Part shown: piece after piece, positions 12,801-24,710 of the stretch
Layout: each line of letters begins with the position of its first letter
Position numbering within the stretch: the first letter of the stretch is position 1
Origin: Calvatia gigantea
Lineage: Eukaryota; Basidiomycota; Agaricomycetes; Agaricales; Lycoperdaceae
Reading direction: 5' to 3'
Assembly (NCBI GenBank): GCA_025093985.1
Contig: JACAAK010000010.1
Location: forward strand, 1,017,501-1,081,500
DNA: 64,000 bases
Program-made: the position numbers and the translations under genes
The notes under the pieces: model-generated
What the model saw: only the letters and a program-made list of their open reading frames with translations
Database searches by the model: none
What the model was told of the DNA's origin: nothing

Positions 12801-12928
12801 GTCCGCCATGTTAGAGTACGTACAACAATCCGAGGAAAACAATACGTTACAATTGTCCCTCAGACTACAGAAATATGGATTAGGGAGCCGAGGTCGTGCA
12901 AGTATGGTTAAATCACCTCCCTCAAGGA
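9863..12928. repeat. Near-identical 3.06 kb segmental duplication, right copy
   Basis: Direct repeat of 1-3064. Beyond 12928 it continues into sequence that also follows the diverged P450 copy at 22953-23904, so this copy keeps the ancestral flank and the left copy was the one truncated or interrupted by the Copia remnant. Confidence 0.93.
10002..12247 (-). CDS. Cytochrome P450 monooxygenase, copy 2 (possible N-terminal frameshift)
   Basis: Almost identical to copy 1, with the same exon layout and the same motifs: AGHETT, ETLRLRPP, FSGGPRSCIGQRFA and the hydrophobic N-terminal anchor. Visible differences include a K-to-E change at the first codon of the exon beginning EFIWAVLHET, a one-base loss within an intron near 10406, and three extra bases in the intron before the AGHETT exon. 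None of these disrupts the core. The frame change between the anchor exon and the core is shared with copy 1 and so predates the duplication. It heads a module followed by a GH25 gene on the same strand. Confidence 0.8.
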
Positions 12929-13747
12929 CACACTGAACCCCAAATCCACCTGTGTAAGGTACCAAGGAGGAATTGACCCTTAATTGCCTCCTGGCGTCTG
13001 CCTCTGATGGTGTGTCGAGGTAAATTGGGGGCACTACTCGAGGTCGATATGGGACTCAAAGCAAAATGAGGGCAAGAACACCGCCTTACCGCGCCAGCAT
13101 TGAATACACAAGCTGCTGCATCGAGGGCTCCCTTTTACAATCTCAGGCAATCGTATGAGGAGGCGAAAAACTTCTGACATGGTCCTGTACAGAGAACGGA
13201 CAAGAGTGGTTGCTCGCTACCGCTGACGCCGGAGCGCTTTTTGTCCCCTGTGATTATCTTCACGACGCACCCTTTGTTTAGAGGCTTTCCCGGAGAAAGC
13301 CTGGAGAAGGTTCGACCTACCCAAACTACAATGGAGCGTGGTCTACTGGTGAGGATAAGGACATACATTTATCAATGTGCCACAGCGCGATCTTGCGATA
13401 GCCAGAGGGCAAGATACCACGACCTCGCTGGAACTCAATCAACTCGTTCCGGATCTATTATGACATAAACCGGTGAACGGTCGGAGCATTTTATGAAATT
13501 CTCAGATGGTTTAGCAAACTATGGTGCTCGTCACTGGAGCAGTTGAGTTACCACCATCTATCGTTTATCCTCAAAGTTCAGGTAGTCCGAATGATAGATT
13601 TGTGCATTCTTTCCAACATTGCTGATGCGGGAATATATACGACAAGCATTTGTGTCTTCATACCCGCACCACTCACAGTATACATGTGCCAGGCTGGTTC
13701 CAGAGATTTATGAACCCTTGACCATGCTGTAGGAATGACTCGAAAAA
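12929..13747. other. Spacer between P450 and GH25 genes
   Basis: No gene recognised. Its left part (12929-13100) is conserved next to the third P450 copy at 24530-24710. Its right part (13114-13747) is present in reverse orientation at about 24920-25554, inside the inverted segment of the second module. Confidence 0.6.
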
Positions 13748-14705
13748 TCAGGAACTAACCTCAAAGAGCTGCAAAACCGTCCACACCACGCACCGCTGAA
13801 GGCCTGCTATATCACCGTTCCAGATATCCTGATAACCAGGACTGACACCAGAGTCGGTGTACTGCCAGAACGAAGCTACGCTGCAGCCAAGGTCAGCAAA
13901 CATATTCAAACCAGCAGTTCCAGCAAGTGAAGTGATAAAATTACACTTACGTGTAACCAGCGGGCAACTCTCCAATCGCTGAAGCCCACCGCGCGACCCA
14001 GAGAGGGTTGTTGATTTGAAACCCGGTAGCGTTACCGGTACAGGTCTTCCACCAGTCAGTAGTGGTACAGATAACTGGATAGCGTCCTGTGCGGGAGAAG
14101 TAGGTGTTAGAGAAGTCGCGGATCCAGGAAGTCGTGGCGGATTGGCTAAGCCCGTAGCAGATGTTGGCTCCGTATGGGTTGTCTGCCGGAGAAAGAGCAC
14201 AAGTGAGTATTGAGGTATTGTAAAGTCATCTAAGTCGAAGGTATTCACACTCGATATCGAGGGCGCCAGGGAGTGTGATGCCGTCAGCACTCCAGCCGCC
14301 ACCATTAGTTGCAAAATAAGTGGCCTGGGCGGCACCGGAAGAAACGTCAGGACGCGCAAAGTTTGTATGCCCCACGGATGAGGCCAGCATTGGTTGCACC
14401 ACTGCAGTTCCGGTTAACATCACTGGACCCAAGGAGAAAAAACGGAGACGTACATGTAGTTGGTGTTGAAGTTGGGGTCCTTGGAGGCTGGGGGTTGAAG
14501 CGTAATGAAACTCGCCACTGTTCCCTGGATGAAGAAAGTGATACATACAGGTACCCTCAGTGGCTTTGATGTAAACGAATTGCACGCCGTTAGCTTTGAC
14601 AGCACCCCAGTTAACAGTTCCTTGCAAGCGAGATATATCAGTGCCCGGCACGGTAGCAGATACAAGTGCGGGAAGAGCAAGAGTAAGAGGAGCCAACCAT
14701 TTCAT
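13748..14705 (-). pseudogene. GH25 muramidase (lysozyme) gene with one frameshift
   Basis: Secreted N,O-diacetylmuramidase-type lysozyme that would cleave peptidoglycan. The signal peptide MKWLAPLTLALPALVSA is followed by GTDIS with the first catalytic-site Asp, VYIKATEGT, FARPDVSSGAAQ and ALDIE with the DxE catalytic pair, then TTTDWWKTCTGNATGF and SFWQYTDSGV. Five exons fit GT-AG introns: 14549-14705, 14454-14487, 14249-14401, 13951-14182 and 13748-13880. Their summed length is one base over a multiple of three. Inside exon 3 the frame slips between GLIRGAY and FARPD, near 14365, where one extra base sits. Either the copy is a pseudogene or the base is a sequence error. A second, rearranged copy lies at 24711-25858. 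Confidence 0.8.
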
Positions 14706-15689
14706 GGCTTCTGACTAGACAAAGTCGCTTTCCTCGCCCGTTTCGTTGTGGCGTGTCTTTATATACCTTCAGCAACGTCTGATTGATGAAAAGAAAGACA
14801 AGTCACGGGTAGCCCGTCGGGGTGTAGTACCGGCAGCCACATGTTGCGTTGCAAAGCATGGTGCATAGCTTCAGTTTAAGCGAGGGGGTTTGCCAGTGTG
14901 GCAAATTCTTGCTCTACAAACGATCGGTGCCGCATATATATTTCAAAGGGCACGGTGCTAGTGCGCGGAATGTTCAAGGAAACAAGTATTAACCAGAAAA
15001 AAGTGGGGACGAATACTGCGTGTGCGCCTCTAGAATTGCTATGAATATTCAGGTGGCGATGAACCACGTGCCTGGACTTCGGGGGGAAGCCCGAAATTCC
15101 GTGTATTGGTAGGGAGGGCGGACAGGCAGAAGAAAAAATTGCGCCCTGTACATCACTTCCCTTGAGCTTAAGGGTTTGAGATACACGCCACCATAGATTC
15201 TCATGCTTCCCTTGTTCCTTGTCCCAGCGTACAACTTCAGGATGGTTGAGTCTGAAGTTTTGCACATGGCAGGTGGGAATGTTATAGTCGGAAGTTCCGG
15301 GAAGGCTCATCATATGGCATTGTGAGATAGCTATCCGAGAAATCACACTTCTTAATTTATTTATGATAATGGATATGAGGAAGATGGGCAATGCATCGAC
15401 TGACAGATGGCAGACTCAAAATGCGACAAGTTTTCAATTTGGAACGGCCCTTCGTTCCCGTCGACACGCAAGATGAGTCGGGAGTCGTCGGAGTCACCCC
15501 AATGTTCATTGTATTGACCAAACCTGCTGTAAGAGTGCTATGTCCAGCACCCCAGCCTATAAGCACTGATTGAATCGGCTATGACAAGGTGGGAGGTCCT
15601 CTGCTGGTCCATGGGAGGTATCCCAAGATTCCTATCGGGTCTGTTGACGTCCAAGTAGCGAATAGGGAACTGCCAGCGCAGTCCAAGAA
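14706..15689. other. Intergenic between GH25 and membrane gene fragment
   Basis: Upstream region of GH25 on the minus strand, with TATATACC on the plus strand at 14760-14767, about 55 bp upstream of the GH25 start. No other gene is supported. In the second module this spacer is missing, and the GH25 remnant abuts the membrane gene directly. Confidence 0.45.
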
Positions 15690-16134
15690 TACGTGACACA
15701 GCCTTTTATCCGGCTACTCCTCCACAGACGTATGGTAATGGCACACTTAGGAGACAATGCAGTGACATCACAACATATCTATGTTGTTGGAATTTTGCTG
15801 GAGTCAGCTGCTATCAACGTCTTTGTGACAATTGTCGCTGCTGTTGGGACTGGGACTGGAAGGATCACTCTCAGAGTAACCATGATGCCAATAGTTGTCG
15901 CAAGTCAAGTGAGTTAATACTACATGTTCCGGGTGTGGCTGACGTACTAACTAAAAGGTCATTCAATAGGTACTTGCCTCAGTGTTGATCATCCACCAAG
16001 CAGCTCTTGGTAGAGTATTCAGCCAACAGAGGGAAACCAACATCAAGAGGTTGATGGAAATGGGGGAGCACAACGTTGTCGAAATTCGGGATCGGCTGTC
16101 TGAGGGAGAGATACACCCACAAAGCTCGAAATAG
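15690..16134 (+). pseudogene. 7TM-like fungal membrane family, copy A (3' fragment)
   Basis: Only the last part of exon 3 and exon 4 survive. The segment RLLLHRRMVMA, then GILLESAAINVFVTIVAAVG, ends at SQ with a GTGAGT donor. Exon 4 restarts VLASVLIIHQAALGRVFSQQ and ends at TAG 16132-16134. The same residues close the intact family members at 28786-29837, 47048-48105 and 60459-61539. Exons 1 and 2 are absent upstream. It faces copy B convergently, the same arrangement as copies C and D. Confidence 0.75.
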
Positions 16135-16777
16135 TACATCTGTTGTTATCTCGTTCATACACTGACAGTAGCGGGAAATAAGTAAGCATGGAAGACCATT
16201 CAAAATTCCTGTGGATTAATTAAGTGGATCATTGAATGTATATTATCCGACATTTCCATGGAGTGATGTCTCCTCGTCAGACTCGTCATCCATTGCAAGG
16301 TCAGCCTCCATCTCTTCAAACAGCAACCTCATCTCCTCGACTGTTTCTTCAATCTCTTGGATGTCGTTGATTTGAGTCTCAAGCATCTTTAAATTCGTCA
16401 TTCAGCAACTTGAAAGTTGAGCACGCGATAATCCAACCGTTGGTCGGGTTCTTTCACATCCTCTTTTCTCGCCGTCATGCAGCGGCACTCGTCTGAGATA
16501 GTAAGGTACCGCAGGGGAGCGGGGGGTGGACGCGCTGAGGGAGGATCATGGAAGTCTGGTGGGGTCGTCCACCGGGATGGCCACCGACAATCACCAGCAC
16601 TAGGATTGCTCATACTCCCAGACGTACGGTAATCAGTGTCGAAGAATAGGAAACCAGGGCCTCTCTAGTTCATCCAGCATCAGTGCTCTTAAAGCGCTGG
16701 TGGGAAAATACCACCGCTACCTCGTATATTGTCTTTCATCGCACATAGGCAATTAGTATGGGAATTCAGGAACCGGT
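16135..16777. other. Spacer, homologous to 26971-27525
   Basis: Non-coding segment following copy A. Its right half resembles the segment after copy C: CATAGGCAATTAGTATGG here against CATAGGCGATTAGCATGG near 27502. This supports one ancestral membrane-gene plus spacer unit. Confidence 0.5.
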
Positions 16778-17527
16778 TGTGGAGATCGGACGGCACCTGG
16801 CACTGAAAGGTGTCATGTACACGTCCTCCCCCCACCACTCCACTTCACCGAGAACGATGGCCAAGACACCGACCCCGAAAATCCCATTTCCGAGTCGTCC
16901 AAAGTCCGGATCATGCACGATTTCCTAATTCGGAAGCCCCGACGACGGAAGCTCCAACGTCCGAAACCCACCATCCCGCCCATACCGTTCATTATTGACC
17001 TCTCGGACCGCCTTTCTATTCACATTTTCCATTCCCTCGTAGTCCGGAACTTAATAGAATGTGTTTCCGGCCCGTTTTCATCCCCACTCAGTATGTTTTT
17101 CTTTATTCTCTCTTTAAAATTTACATTTTACTCCTTGTAATACACGCGCACAGACCAACTCTGTGTCTATAAAACCTGTATTCTACATTGTAGTCAGGTA
17201 GCTATGATTTATCCACTTTTCTATCTCTCGAAACCTTTGTCTCTACCTAAATCTCTCTAATCTATCTGTTTCTCTCATCTCGATAGCTCGAACGTCTCGT
17301 ATTCGCAAACGCAACCTTCCAAACACTCGGCAATTGCTCTCGCCACCTCTCTGGACTCTCTGTTCGTCATTCCGAAGCCTCTGAACAGCCGTGACCTCTG
17401 TTCCGTCGTGTTGCACTCTCTAATCTCGGTCTGTATCCCTTTCCTTAACTAACACATCTATTCGGTCGAGAACGACGTCGGACGGACGCAGACGTACTCG
17501 TGCACTTAGCCGTAGCCCCCTTCTTCA
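16778..17527 (+). mobile_element. Solo LTR (copy 1), about 750 bp
   Basis: Starts TGTGGAGATCGGACGGCACC and ends CCCTTCTTCA, matching 51988-52786 end to end with moderate divergence. It contains a pyrimidine-rich centre and a TATA-like CTATAAAACCTG at about 17167. No internal element sequence is attached, so it is a solo LTR. The homologous spacer near 27525 lacks it, which marks it as an insertion; a clean target-site duplication is not visible. Ty3-like by general layout, but the superfamily cannot be proved from the LTR alone. Confidence 0.75.
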
Positions 17528-20093
17528 CTGTAGCTCACGGCACAAGACCCAGAACCATCGAATTCACGGTTTGGAACCCCATGCACGCAGAGCTGTCTCA
17601 ACCTGTATCACTCGGCTCACCTTCGTCTCGGCCTAGTAGCCCATCAGACATTACCTTGAGGGCGTATCAGGCTGACGGATCACACCCAAGGTCGCCTATC
17701 TGATTGTCAGAATCGTATTATGTCTCGTTCACCCCAATTGCTTAATCCTCTGTGCGAGCTAGGGATCTCATTCCAGGAATACGCTGATTCCTTTGTGGAA
17801 TATCTGGAGGTATTTAGAGGGTTCCATAGGCATGTCGGGAGGGTTGATAACGCGCTTGTAGGTATGTACGAGGAGTGGTGGAGAGTCGGGGAGAATGGAC
17901 GGGTAGTCAAGGGAGGGTGTGGGCACCGGAGGGGAGGTGTGGGTGGCGTGCACGTTTTCTAAGCCTTCGTTATTAACAGAGGGAATTCCAGGATAAACCA
18001 CTGTAAGTTATTGAAGATACCAGAGAACACTTGGAATATTTCCAGGAATCGGAGAGAGAGACTTGGGCGTTGAACGTTGAATGTTGAATCGCCACCCTGG
18101 CGGTTCGCCCATTTCGAACCAGGCTTCTTGTACATGGTTGAACGCGCCGATGTGGAGTACTAACTGCCTAAAGCCCCAAGTGCATTCTCGCTTCACATCT
18201 AGAAGAAGACGGGGGCTCATATATACAGAAACACTGCTGTGAAGCCGAAATCTACCCACTTGACCCCAGCAGTGCATGACACGCAGGATGGTCATTATTG
18301 ATCAAGACGTTGTTCGTAGGTTCTCCAAGAACCCCCACAGCCAACATTTCCAGGTTTTCGTGCAAACAGGAGACACACAACAACGGACGTGGATGCAAGG
18401 CAGAATGGAGAGGATAATATGTTCTCAAGCACACGACAAGCAAGAATCCAGTCAACAGAATTTCAACGTGATAAAGAGTGATGAACGCGATAATAGCGAC
18501 GGGTTCCTAAGTTCCACGTGACCTGAAGCACACTTCACATGCTTCACATTCAGTTCGTCGAACTAATCCCGGGCTCACTTCGGAAACCCGGAATGGTCAC
18601 GAAGTCGAGCAATTCGAACTGAGGCGAACTATGATTCGACATTAACTCGATTCGACAGTAACATTACTGAGTTTATCTTAGACATTTAGACACTTGCTTG
18701 GGCTCTGTGGGACAGGACTCCAAGGCATGAGACCCCGGCAGTACCATGGGCTGATGGAATGAGCGTACTTAGGCAATTAAAACATGCTTCTTCGACATGT
18801 GCCCCACTACCAGCGCGACTGCCGAGATTGATTGCACACTGAGTTGTTGATGCTTTGACAAGATCCATCCCCCTCTATGGGAAGTCAAACGCAGAACTGC
18901 CACGACGGCCCCTGACTTCACTCTTTGAGCAAGTGCTATACCGCGTATTTTACCATCCAAAAAACCCTGTTGTCTGGATGGATCCGGGAGGGGATTAGGG
19001 GCCTGGACGTCGCGCAATTTGATTAAATTGGTGAATACAATATTTATACTATTTTCTGTGATGAAGATCCAAATAACTGTGCACGACTGTAGACCAGGGC
19101 TGGCTGGTTGGCTGGCTGAGCCTTCCCATGCAGCCATGCACGGATGAATCCCACTCAGACTGAGCATCCTTCAAAACGTACACAGCACTTGGTCCCCGAC
19201 ACATCCGCAATTATTGCCTCTCCGCCGTCCACCCCTGCCGACTGGGAGCGGCGACAGCGGCGATAATACAGGCGATGAATTTTTGGTCAGTCTCACAGAA
19301 ACCACAGGGCCGCAATGGAGGGAAAAGAAAACCGGGGCAGTTCCACATAGCCAGGTGTTGCAAATGACCCCGCAAGATGCCCAAACGAGGTTGTCCTCCA
19401 AGGCGGAAACAATAATTGAGGGTAAGGTTACGTGTTATGCGCCGAAACTTGAAGCCCTGAACTGGCCTTAAATTCTCATCGGTGCATATCCTTCTGACTG
19501 CGGAGTCCTTATACCATGGATCACACATTCATCCGTACCCCCTCTCAACATCTTCACCAACGACCACTCCAAACCCTCCTACTCCTGGCCCACCGGTACC
19601 AATATCAACACCTACAACAAAGCGCTCCCTGCAGAAATAGAGGAATCGATTCTTCCAAGATTCATGTAGGCACGACCTGTGCAACGCGCTCACAAAGATG
19701 AAGTTATACCTTGATATTTGGCAAAATTCCACTACAGGCATCAAAAATGTTACTGTAGGAATTAATTTTGTGAGAGGGAAGGGGTCGTTGAAGGTAATCA
19801 TGAGTTTTTAGATGTGATGAGTGTGGTCGGGTCAAGTGAGGTGCCGGAGTTGCCGGTGATGAAAGTCTGTTCCTTCCTGGTCCAGAGCAATGAACCACCA
19901 TACAGAAATTTGACTGAATTTTTATCCAAAAGTATCAGGTCGTTGGGCTGGGCTAAGAGAACCAGCAACCCCTGCTGTAATATGGAATGGGGCGTTAATG
20001 CATCGAATCTTGCGGCCGTAAGTCAAGTCCTACACTGTAGGCACCCGAGCACAGCAACTGGTCTATTATTTGAACGTCCACATACATCCTTTT
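17528..20093. other. Spacer between convergent membrane genes A and B
   Basis: The first 800 bp match 27528-28320 (same order, diverged), so the spacer belongs to the duplicated module. Short inverted segments such as CCGGG...CCCGG occur near 18570. One stretch at about 19515-19665 reads plausibly as a protein exon remnant (NIFTNDHSKPSYSWPTGT) but has no identified neighbours. No complete gene is seen. Confidence 0.5.
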
Positions 20094-21138
20094 TTATGGA
20101 GTTGATTCTAGGTTTTCGGAAATTCCGCGCTCCCTCGTTTCCATCAACCTCTTGATATCGTCTTCTGCCTGTCGGCTGAATGCTCTACCTAGGGCTGCTT
20201 GATGGATGATGAGCACCGACGCAAATACCTGACAGATGACCTCCAGCATGTTAAACTACCTGCCAAGAATATATTCACTCACTTGACTCGCAACAATAAT
20301 CGGTAATATGATGTGCTCGAGGTTAATTCTTCCGGTCCCAACTCCAACTGCAGCAACAATCACAAGAGGTAGATTGATAGCAGCTGACTCCAGAAAAATC
20401 CCAGCAATATAAGTGTGTTGTGCTGTTATGGCTTTATCTCTTATACATGCCATCACCATGCGTCTGTGGAGGAGTAGGCGAATGCTGATAAAGAGAGTTG
20501 CATAGAGGTTCAAAACCAAGTTGCTGGTGAACGCTGAAGCAGCGAGTATACTGAACCAGGTGGTCTGATTCAATACAGTAATTGCAATGTTCATGGCTAG
20601 GGGTTAGAATGAGTGATGGTTCCTGGGTACATTTGTTTCATACCAAGCGTTATGACCCATAGACAAGCCGGAAAGAACCAGAGTATATTACCCCATTTTG
20701 ACGAGTTACGACTCAATATAGTCTGGACCATGAAACACCTCCACACCTTGAATAAGTTATGACAGCGCCAAAGCAGACAATGGGGAGCGACGCACGAGGA
20801 GACCATCCGTCAGACCAATTATGAGCGTCATGTTCACGTTAAGCACCTTGTAAGATATAGCGAGGATTTCGTTTCCCTTGTCCACAGATTGGAACAAAGT
20901 TACGATAGAGAAATTAACATTGAAGAAAGACTGGACTTGCAAAGCGACACCGAGAATTAACAACATGACGGTGTAGATGCGTAGGATATTATCTTGTTTT
21001 GACAAGGAGTCTCTCCTCGACGATAAAAGCAGGATGGAGGAAATTCCCAGAAACGACGACCATGCCCGAGGAGAAAATGCCGATGGAAGTCCCAATCATG
21101 GGTAGCATCCTGTCGCGCAAGGAAGTGTGCGGCTCCAT
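20094..21138 (-). pseudogene. 7TM-like fungal membrane family, copy B (frameshifted)
   Basis: Four-exon gene in the same architecture as copy D. Exon 1 starts MEPHTSLRDRMLPMIGTS; exon 2 encodes VWRCFMVQ and SKWGNILWFFPACLW; exon 3 encodes LLLHRRMVMA and FLESAAINL; exon 4 ends LIIHQAALGRAFSRQ and stops at TAA 20094-20096. Aligned by eye with copy D, exon 1 has one extra base just after GMVV, near 21047, which throws the frame before SSILLLSS. The rest is open, so this looks like a recent lesion. It lies convergent to copy A. Confidence 0.72.
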
Positions 21139-22307
21139 TGCGGTGAAGCTATGGAAGATGGCGTATATAGTGGACTCTCCTTGGTGGGGTCCACGACCCT
21201 GGTTTCTAGGAATCCCTGATGACGGTGCTATCGGCGCCCGCTGCCATTGCCACCCCAGATATATAAGAGAAATGTGAGATCATTATCAAGACCCAAACCA
21301 TTGCTCGTATAATCTTGCAGCACATTAATCACAGCTCCTGACAAGGAGTCTGACAAGGCCATACGAAATGGAGTATTCCTTCCTATATCTAAAGGACATG
21401 TCACGTTATTTTTGGGTTCGCCGCCTGCCAATTGACTCACCACCGCCGGCACCACCGGGTCGTCCAGGGATACAAATGTCAAGGTGGGCCTGAAATATGC
21501 AAAGTCAGCATAATCGGACCAAGCCTACCCTCTGGGCTCTATCACTAACCACCCTCAAAATCTCAACTTGCCTTCTCCAGGCCCTGCCCAGGCAAGAATA
21601 CCTCCATCCGCGGGCCCTGACTGCGACAACATCAGGCACCGTTATGCCTTTGTCCTACTTTGTGAGTGAAGCTACGGTGTGCAAAAACTCTCCTACGGAT
21701 CGACCTATTTAGCACACGCCTGTCATGAAGTTGTTCCGGAGGCTAAGCAGCTGATCATCATGTAATGTATTTAACAGGGCGCCAAGTTGGGACAACAAGG
21801 AGTTCTGAGGCCGAATTTCAGTGCAAATATTGGTCAGGAAATCAAATTAGGCGGTCTGGTATTCTTTTGAAATTTGTGTCGTGAACTATTGGATATATAA
21901 GTTCGTTGTGAGTGGTCAACGAAGATATGATCGTTCTGAAACAAGATTAAAATAAGCTGATACAAGATCTTCGCGGCCAGAACCTTCCGCTGATGTTTGC
22001 TAACACAGAATCGGGAATGGACATGGTCCTGCCGATTAATCATCTTTAGCAACGAAGTAACAACAGCTCAGACTAGTTGTTAAAATTTGGAGCCCTGATT
22101 CGTGTCGTGGGTGTACGAGATGATCGAAAGGCTTGTATGGATATTCAGCGCCGGAAACCTGGCATCCGGAAGATCGCTGGTGCATGTACCCCGTCTATAT
22201 ATATTGCGGTTTCTCCCACTGCATCTTATTGTAATCAATATTCTCAACACGGCGGGCCTCGGATACTCGCACCGCCACCGATTGAGCCCCCATTGTTGAA
22301 CGTTGAG
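21139..22307. other. Spacer between membrane gene B and Sec24 fragment
   Basis: No gene recognised. It is homologous in order to 29838-31141 and to 38813-40082, but much more diverged than those two are from each other. Confidence 0.5.
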
Positions 22308-22952
22308 CTATGACCACCGCGAATGGACTTCCAACACCAGCTACTGACAGAATCCGACTCACTATGTTGGATATCTGTTTGTGTAAACGGCCAGGTCTAT
22401 ATTTATCAATCATCAACAGGAACGGAAACAAGAGGACTACAGTGAACGCGTAATCAACATAAGATATCGCAGCATTGTTCTGGTCCTCGACGAGAATGTC
22501 GCTAAACTTTATCTCGGGAGCACTTTGGTTCTGTCTGGCGATGAAGATCTTGGGCTTACGACCACCGCGAGCGGATATGCGGTTTGCGGGAATGTTGCGA
22601 ACCTGTGTTGAAAGTGTGATGGGCAACTTGCGGGGGAGGTGACGCTGAAAGGTTAATTAGTGTTGCGACACATCCTTGTATGATGAAGTACCAATCGAGG
22701 ATCTAGTGACATGAAATCATCGGTCTCAAAAAGATCTTGTAGAAGTTGTGATGACACTCCAGATCCAACCCAGAATATCGCCAGCTCGTTGTCTATTGCC
22801 CACCCAAACCACCACCACCTCAGAAAGTCGCTCGTTACATGTAATGAAGAAATGCACCGATCGGTATATCCTGCCACTCTCCATGAAGAATTGGCTGTTC
22901 CGCATTAACGATAGCATTTGAATCCTTTCGTACTCGTATCGTGTCACGATAA
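22308..22952 (-). pseudogene. SEC24 C-terminal fragment S1
   Basis: Holds only the gelsolin-like C-terminal part of a COPII coat Sec24 gene. The order on the minus strand is a [12 protein letters not shown] piece, then [17 protein letters not shown], then [28 protein letters not shown] and [17 protein letters not shown]. The 5' side stops abruptly at about 22952 and is fused to the middle of P450 copy 3, so the gene is a stump. It is more diverged from the other three copies than they are from each other. Confidence 0.75.
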
Positions 22953-23904
22953 CTCCGGGGTAAGGGTCCGGGGCAAGGGAGAATCAACGGCGGTAACAAC
23001 TGCTGGGCTGAAGGCAACCTTATGTCCAGGGGGGAGTGTACTATTGACATCTTCGGACCAGGTAGGGCAACTGACCAAAATCCTGCAGAGGCAAAGACGA
23101 GGAGGGCAGGCACGTGTTAAGTCGCGGAGGGGATGGGTTTGTAGTGGTGGGTCGCTGATTCGAGGTGGAGGCTGGAGGCTGGTAGAAGCAGCAATCGCAT
23201 CGGTTCCGGAAAATCACTTCAGTTAACAACGCGAGTGGTTTCGCACCAGGCAAAGTGCATTGCTGGCTTCACTGAAGGCGGACTTGACTATGTCACGATG
23301 ACATTTCCATTCAGATGCCCTCGACATCGATGATATTGGGACCAGTATATATTAAGAGTTTCAGTACTAAGGATACGGGTCAGCTATCGACATTTTGGTG
23401 ATTGGGAGGGGCCCTTACCGCTTCTACATCCTTAGGTAAATGTAAACCGATCAGAGGTGGTTGTTTTAACCGTGTCCGCATCTGCTAGCCAATACGTAGG
23501 CTGGGTGCCTCAAAAGATTGTTGGGGCAAGGCACGAGCTCCCATATTTCTCATAAACTGTGCCTGGGATTAAGAAGTAGTCGCACAACTTGCAGAAGACC
23601 ACGTACGCGAGGAACACGTGAAATACCATTTGGCCTTTGAACGGATAAACTGAACCAAGGACAATCGCGGGGAAACGAAATGGGTTTACAGGAACAACAG
23701 CACCTTCAGGTGGACATGAACTGGCAGGACGAGGATCAGCAACGATGAGAGACTACTACGATCGGCCGACATACTGTTATTCCTCCCGCAACTTCTTTTT
23801 GCAGTGATCCATTTGGCCAACAAAATTTGAACGGTCCGCGTGACCGCTGCCGTACCCAGATGCTGAGTTATTGAGAGCTTGTGGCGGGAGAGTGCCGCTG
23901 CCAT
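22953..23904 (-). pseudogene. Cytochrome P450 copy 3, 5' part only, degraded
   Basis: Diverged relative of copies 1 and 2. It retains the anchor exon from ATG 23904 (AAALSRHKLSITQHLGTAA), a core piece with PGTVYEKYGSS and QPTYWLADADTVK, and the stretch around PPGHKVAFSPAVV. Stops and indels break the frame, including one extra A near the end of the anchor exon. Everything downstream of the middle, including AGHETT and the heme loop, is missing because the copy joins Sec24 fragment S1. It is useful as an outgroup: in the N-terminal region it shows the frame that copies 1 and 2 have lost. Confidence 0.75.
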
Positions 23905-24710
23905 TGGGACTTGCACATGGTTGTCGAACGTACAACTCTTCGGATTGCCGACGAAGTGGACAAGGGACAGATGCGTGGGCCACTTAGAAGGGGCGACCTG
24001 GGATAGTTACATACACACCCCGTGGAAAAAAGAGTTGAAAAAAGCTGAATTCCAGTGGTAAGGACTAGATAGCGAGGAATAACAAAATACACACTCGCGT
24101 TGTGTTCCAACTTCTAAACAACTTTTGGCACTCGTCATGGGTGGAGTACGTTGAGTACTAACGTCGAACGTTGAATATTTGAATCCTCGCAATGTTGTAG
24201 TTCGTTTATGGACTTGAGAGGATTTGAACCAGAAGCGTTTAAACTTTAATGGGATCAACGATCGGCGCCACAGCCACACGCCACAGGTGGAGCCCGTCAG
24301 AAAACCTCGCTGAGAATTATCAAGAAGTTCTGTTGGCGCTTACAGTATGATAAACACATTTCTCCGCGAAGCCAGGCGACAACCGTCACGGTAACAATCT
24401 CTGTCCACCACATTAGAGCACGTACTACAATCAGACGGAAACAATACGTTACAATTGTCCCTCAGACTACAGAAATATAGATTAGGGAGTCGAGGTCGTA
24501 CAAGTATGGTTAAATCACCTCCCTCGAGGACACACCGAACCCCGAACCCACCTATGTAAGGTACCAAGGAGGAATTGACCCCTAGTGACCCCCTGGCACC
24601 TGCCGTTGATGGCGTGTCGAAGTAAATTGGAGGCACTACCCGAGTCCGATATGGAACCCACGGCAAATAAGGGCAAGAACCTCGCCTTACCATGCCAACA
24701 CTGACTACAT
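23905..24710. repeat. Upstream flank shared with P450 copies 1 and 2
   Basis: Diverged counterpart of 12248-13105, including the short minus-strand open frame around LEGGDLTIL that is kept open in both. No independent gene is recognised. Confidence 0.6.

Noticed and set aside
14876..15391. 171-codon minus-strand open frame upstream of GH25
   Set aside because: It has no ATG at its start, no motif, and overlaps the GH25 upstream region. The matching spacer is missing from module 2.
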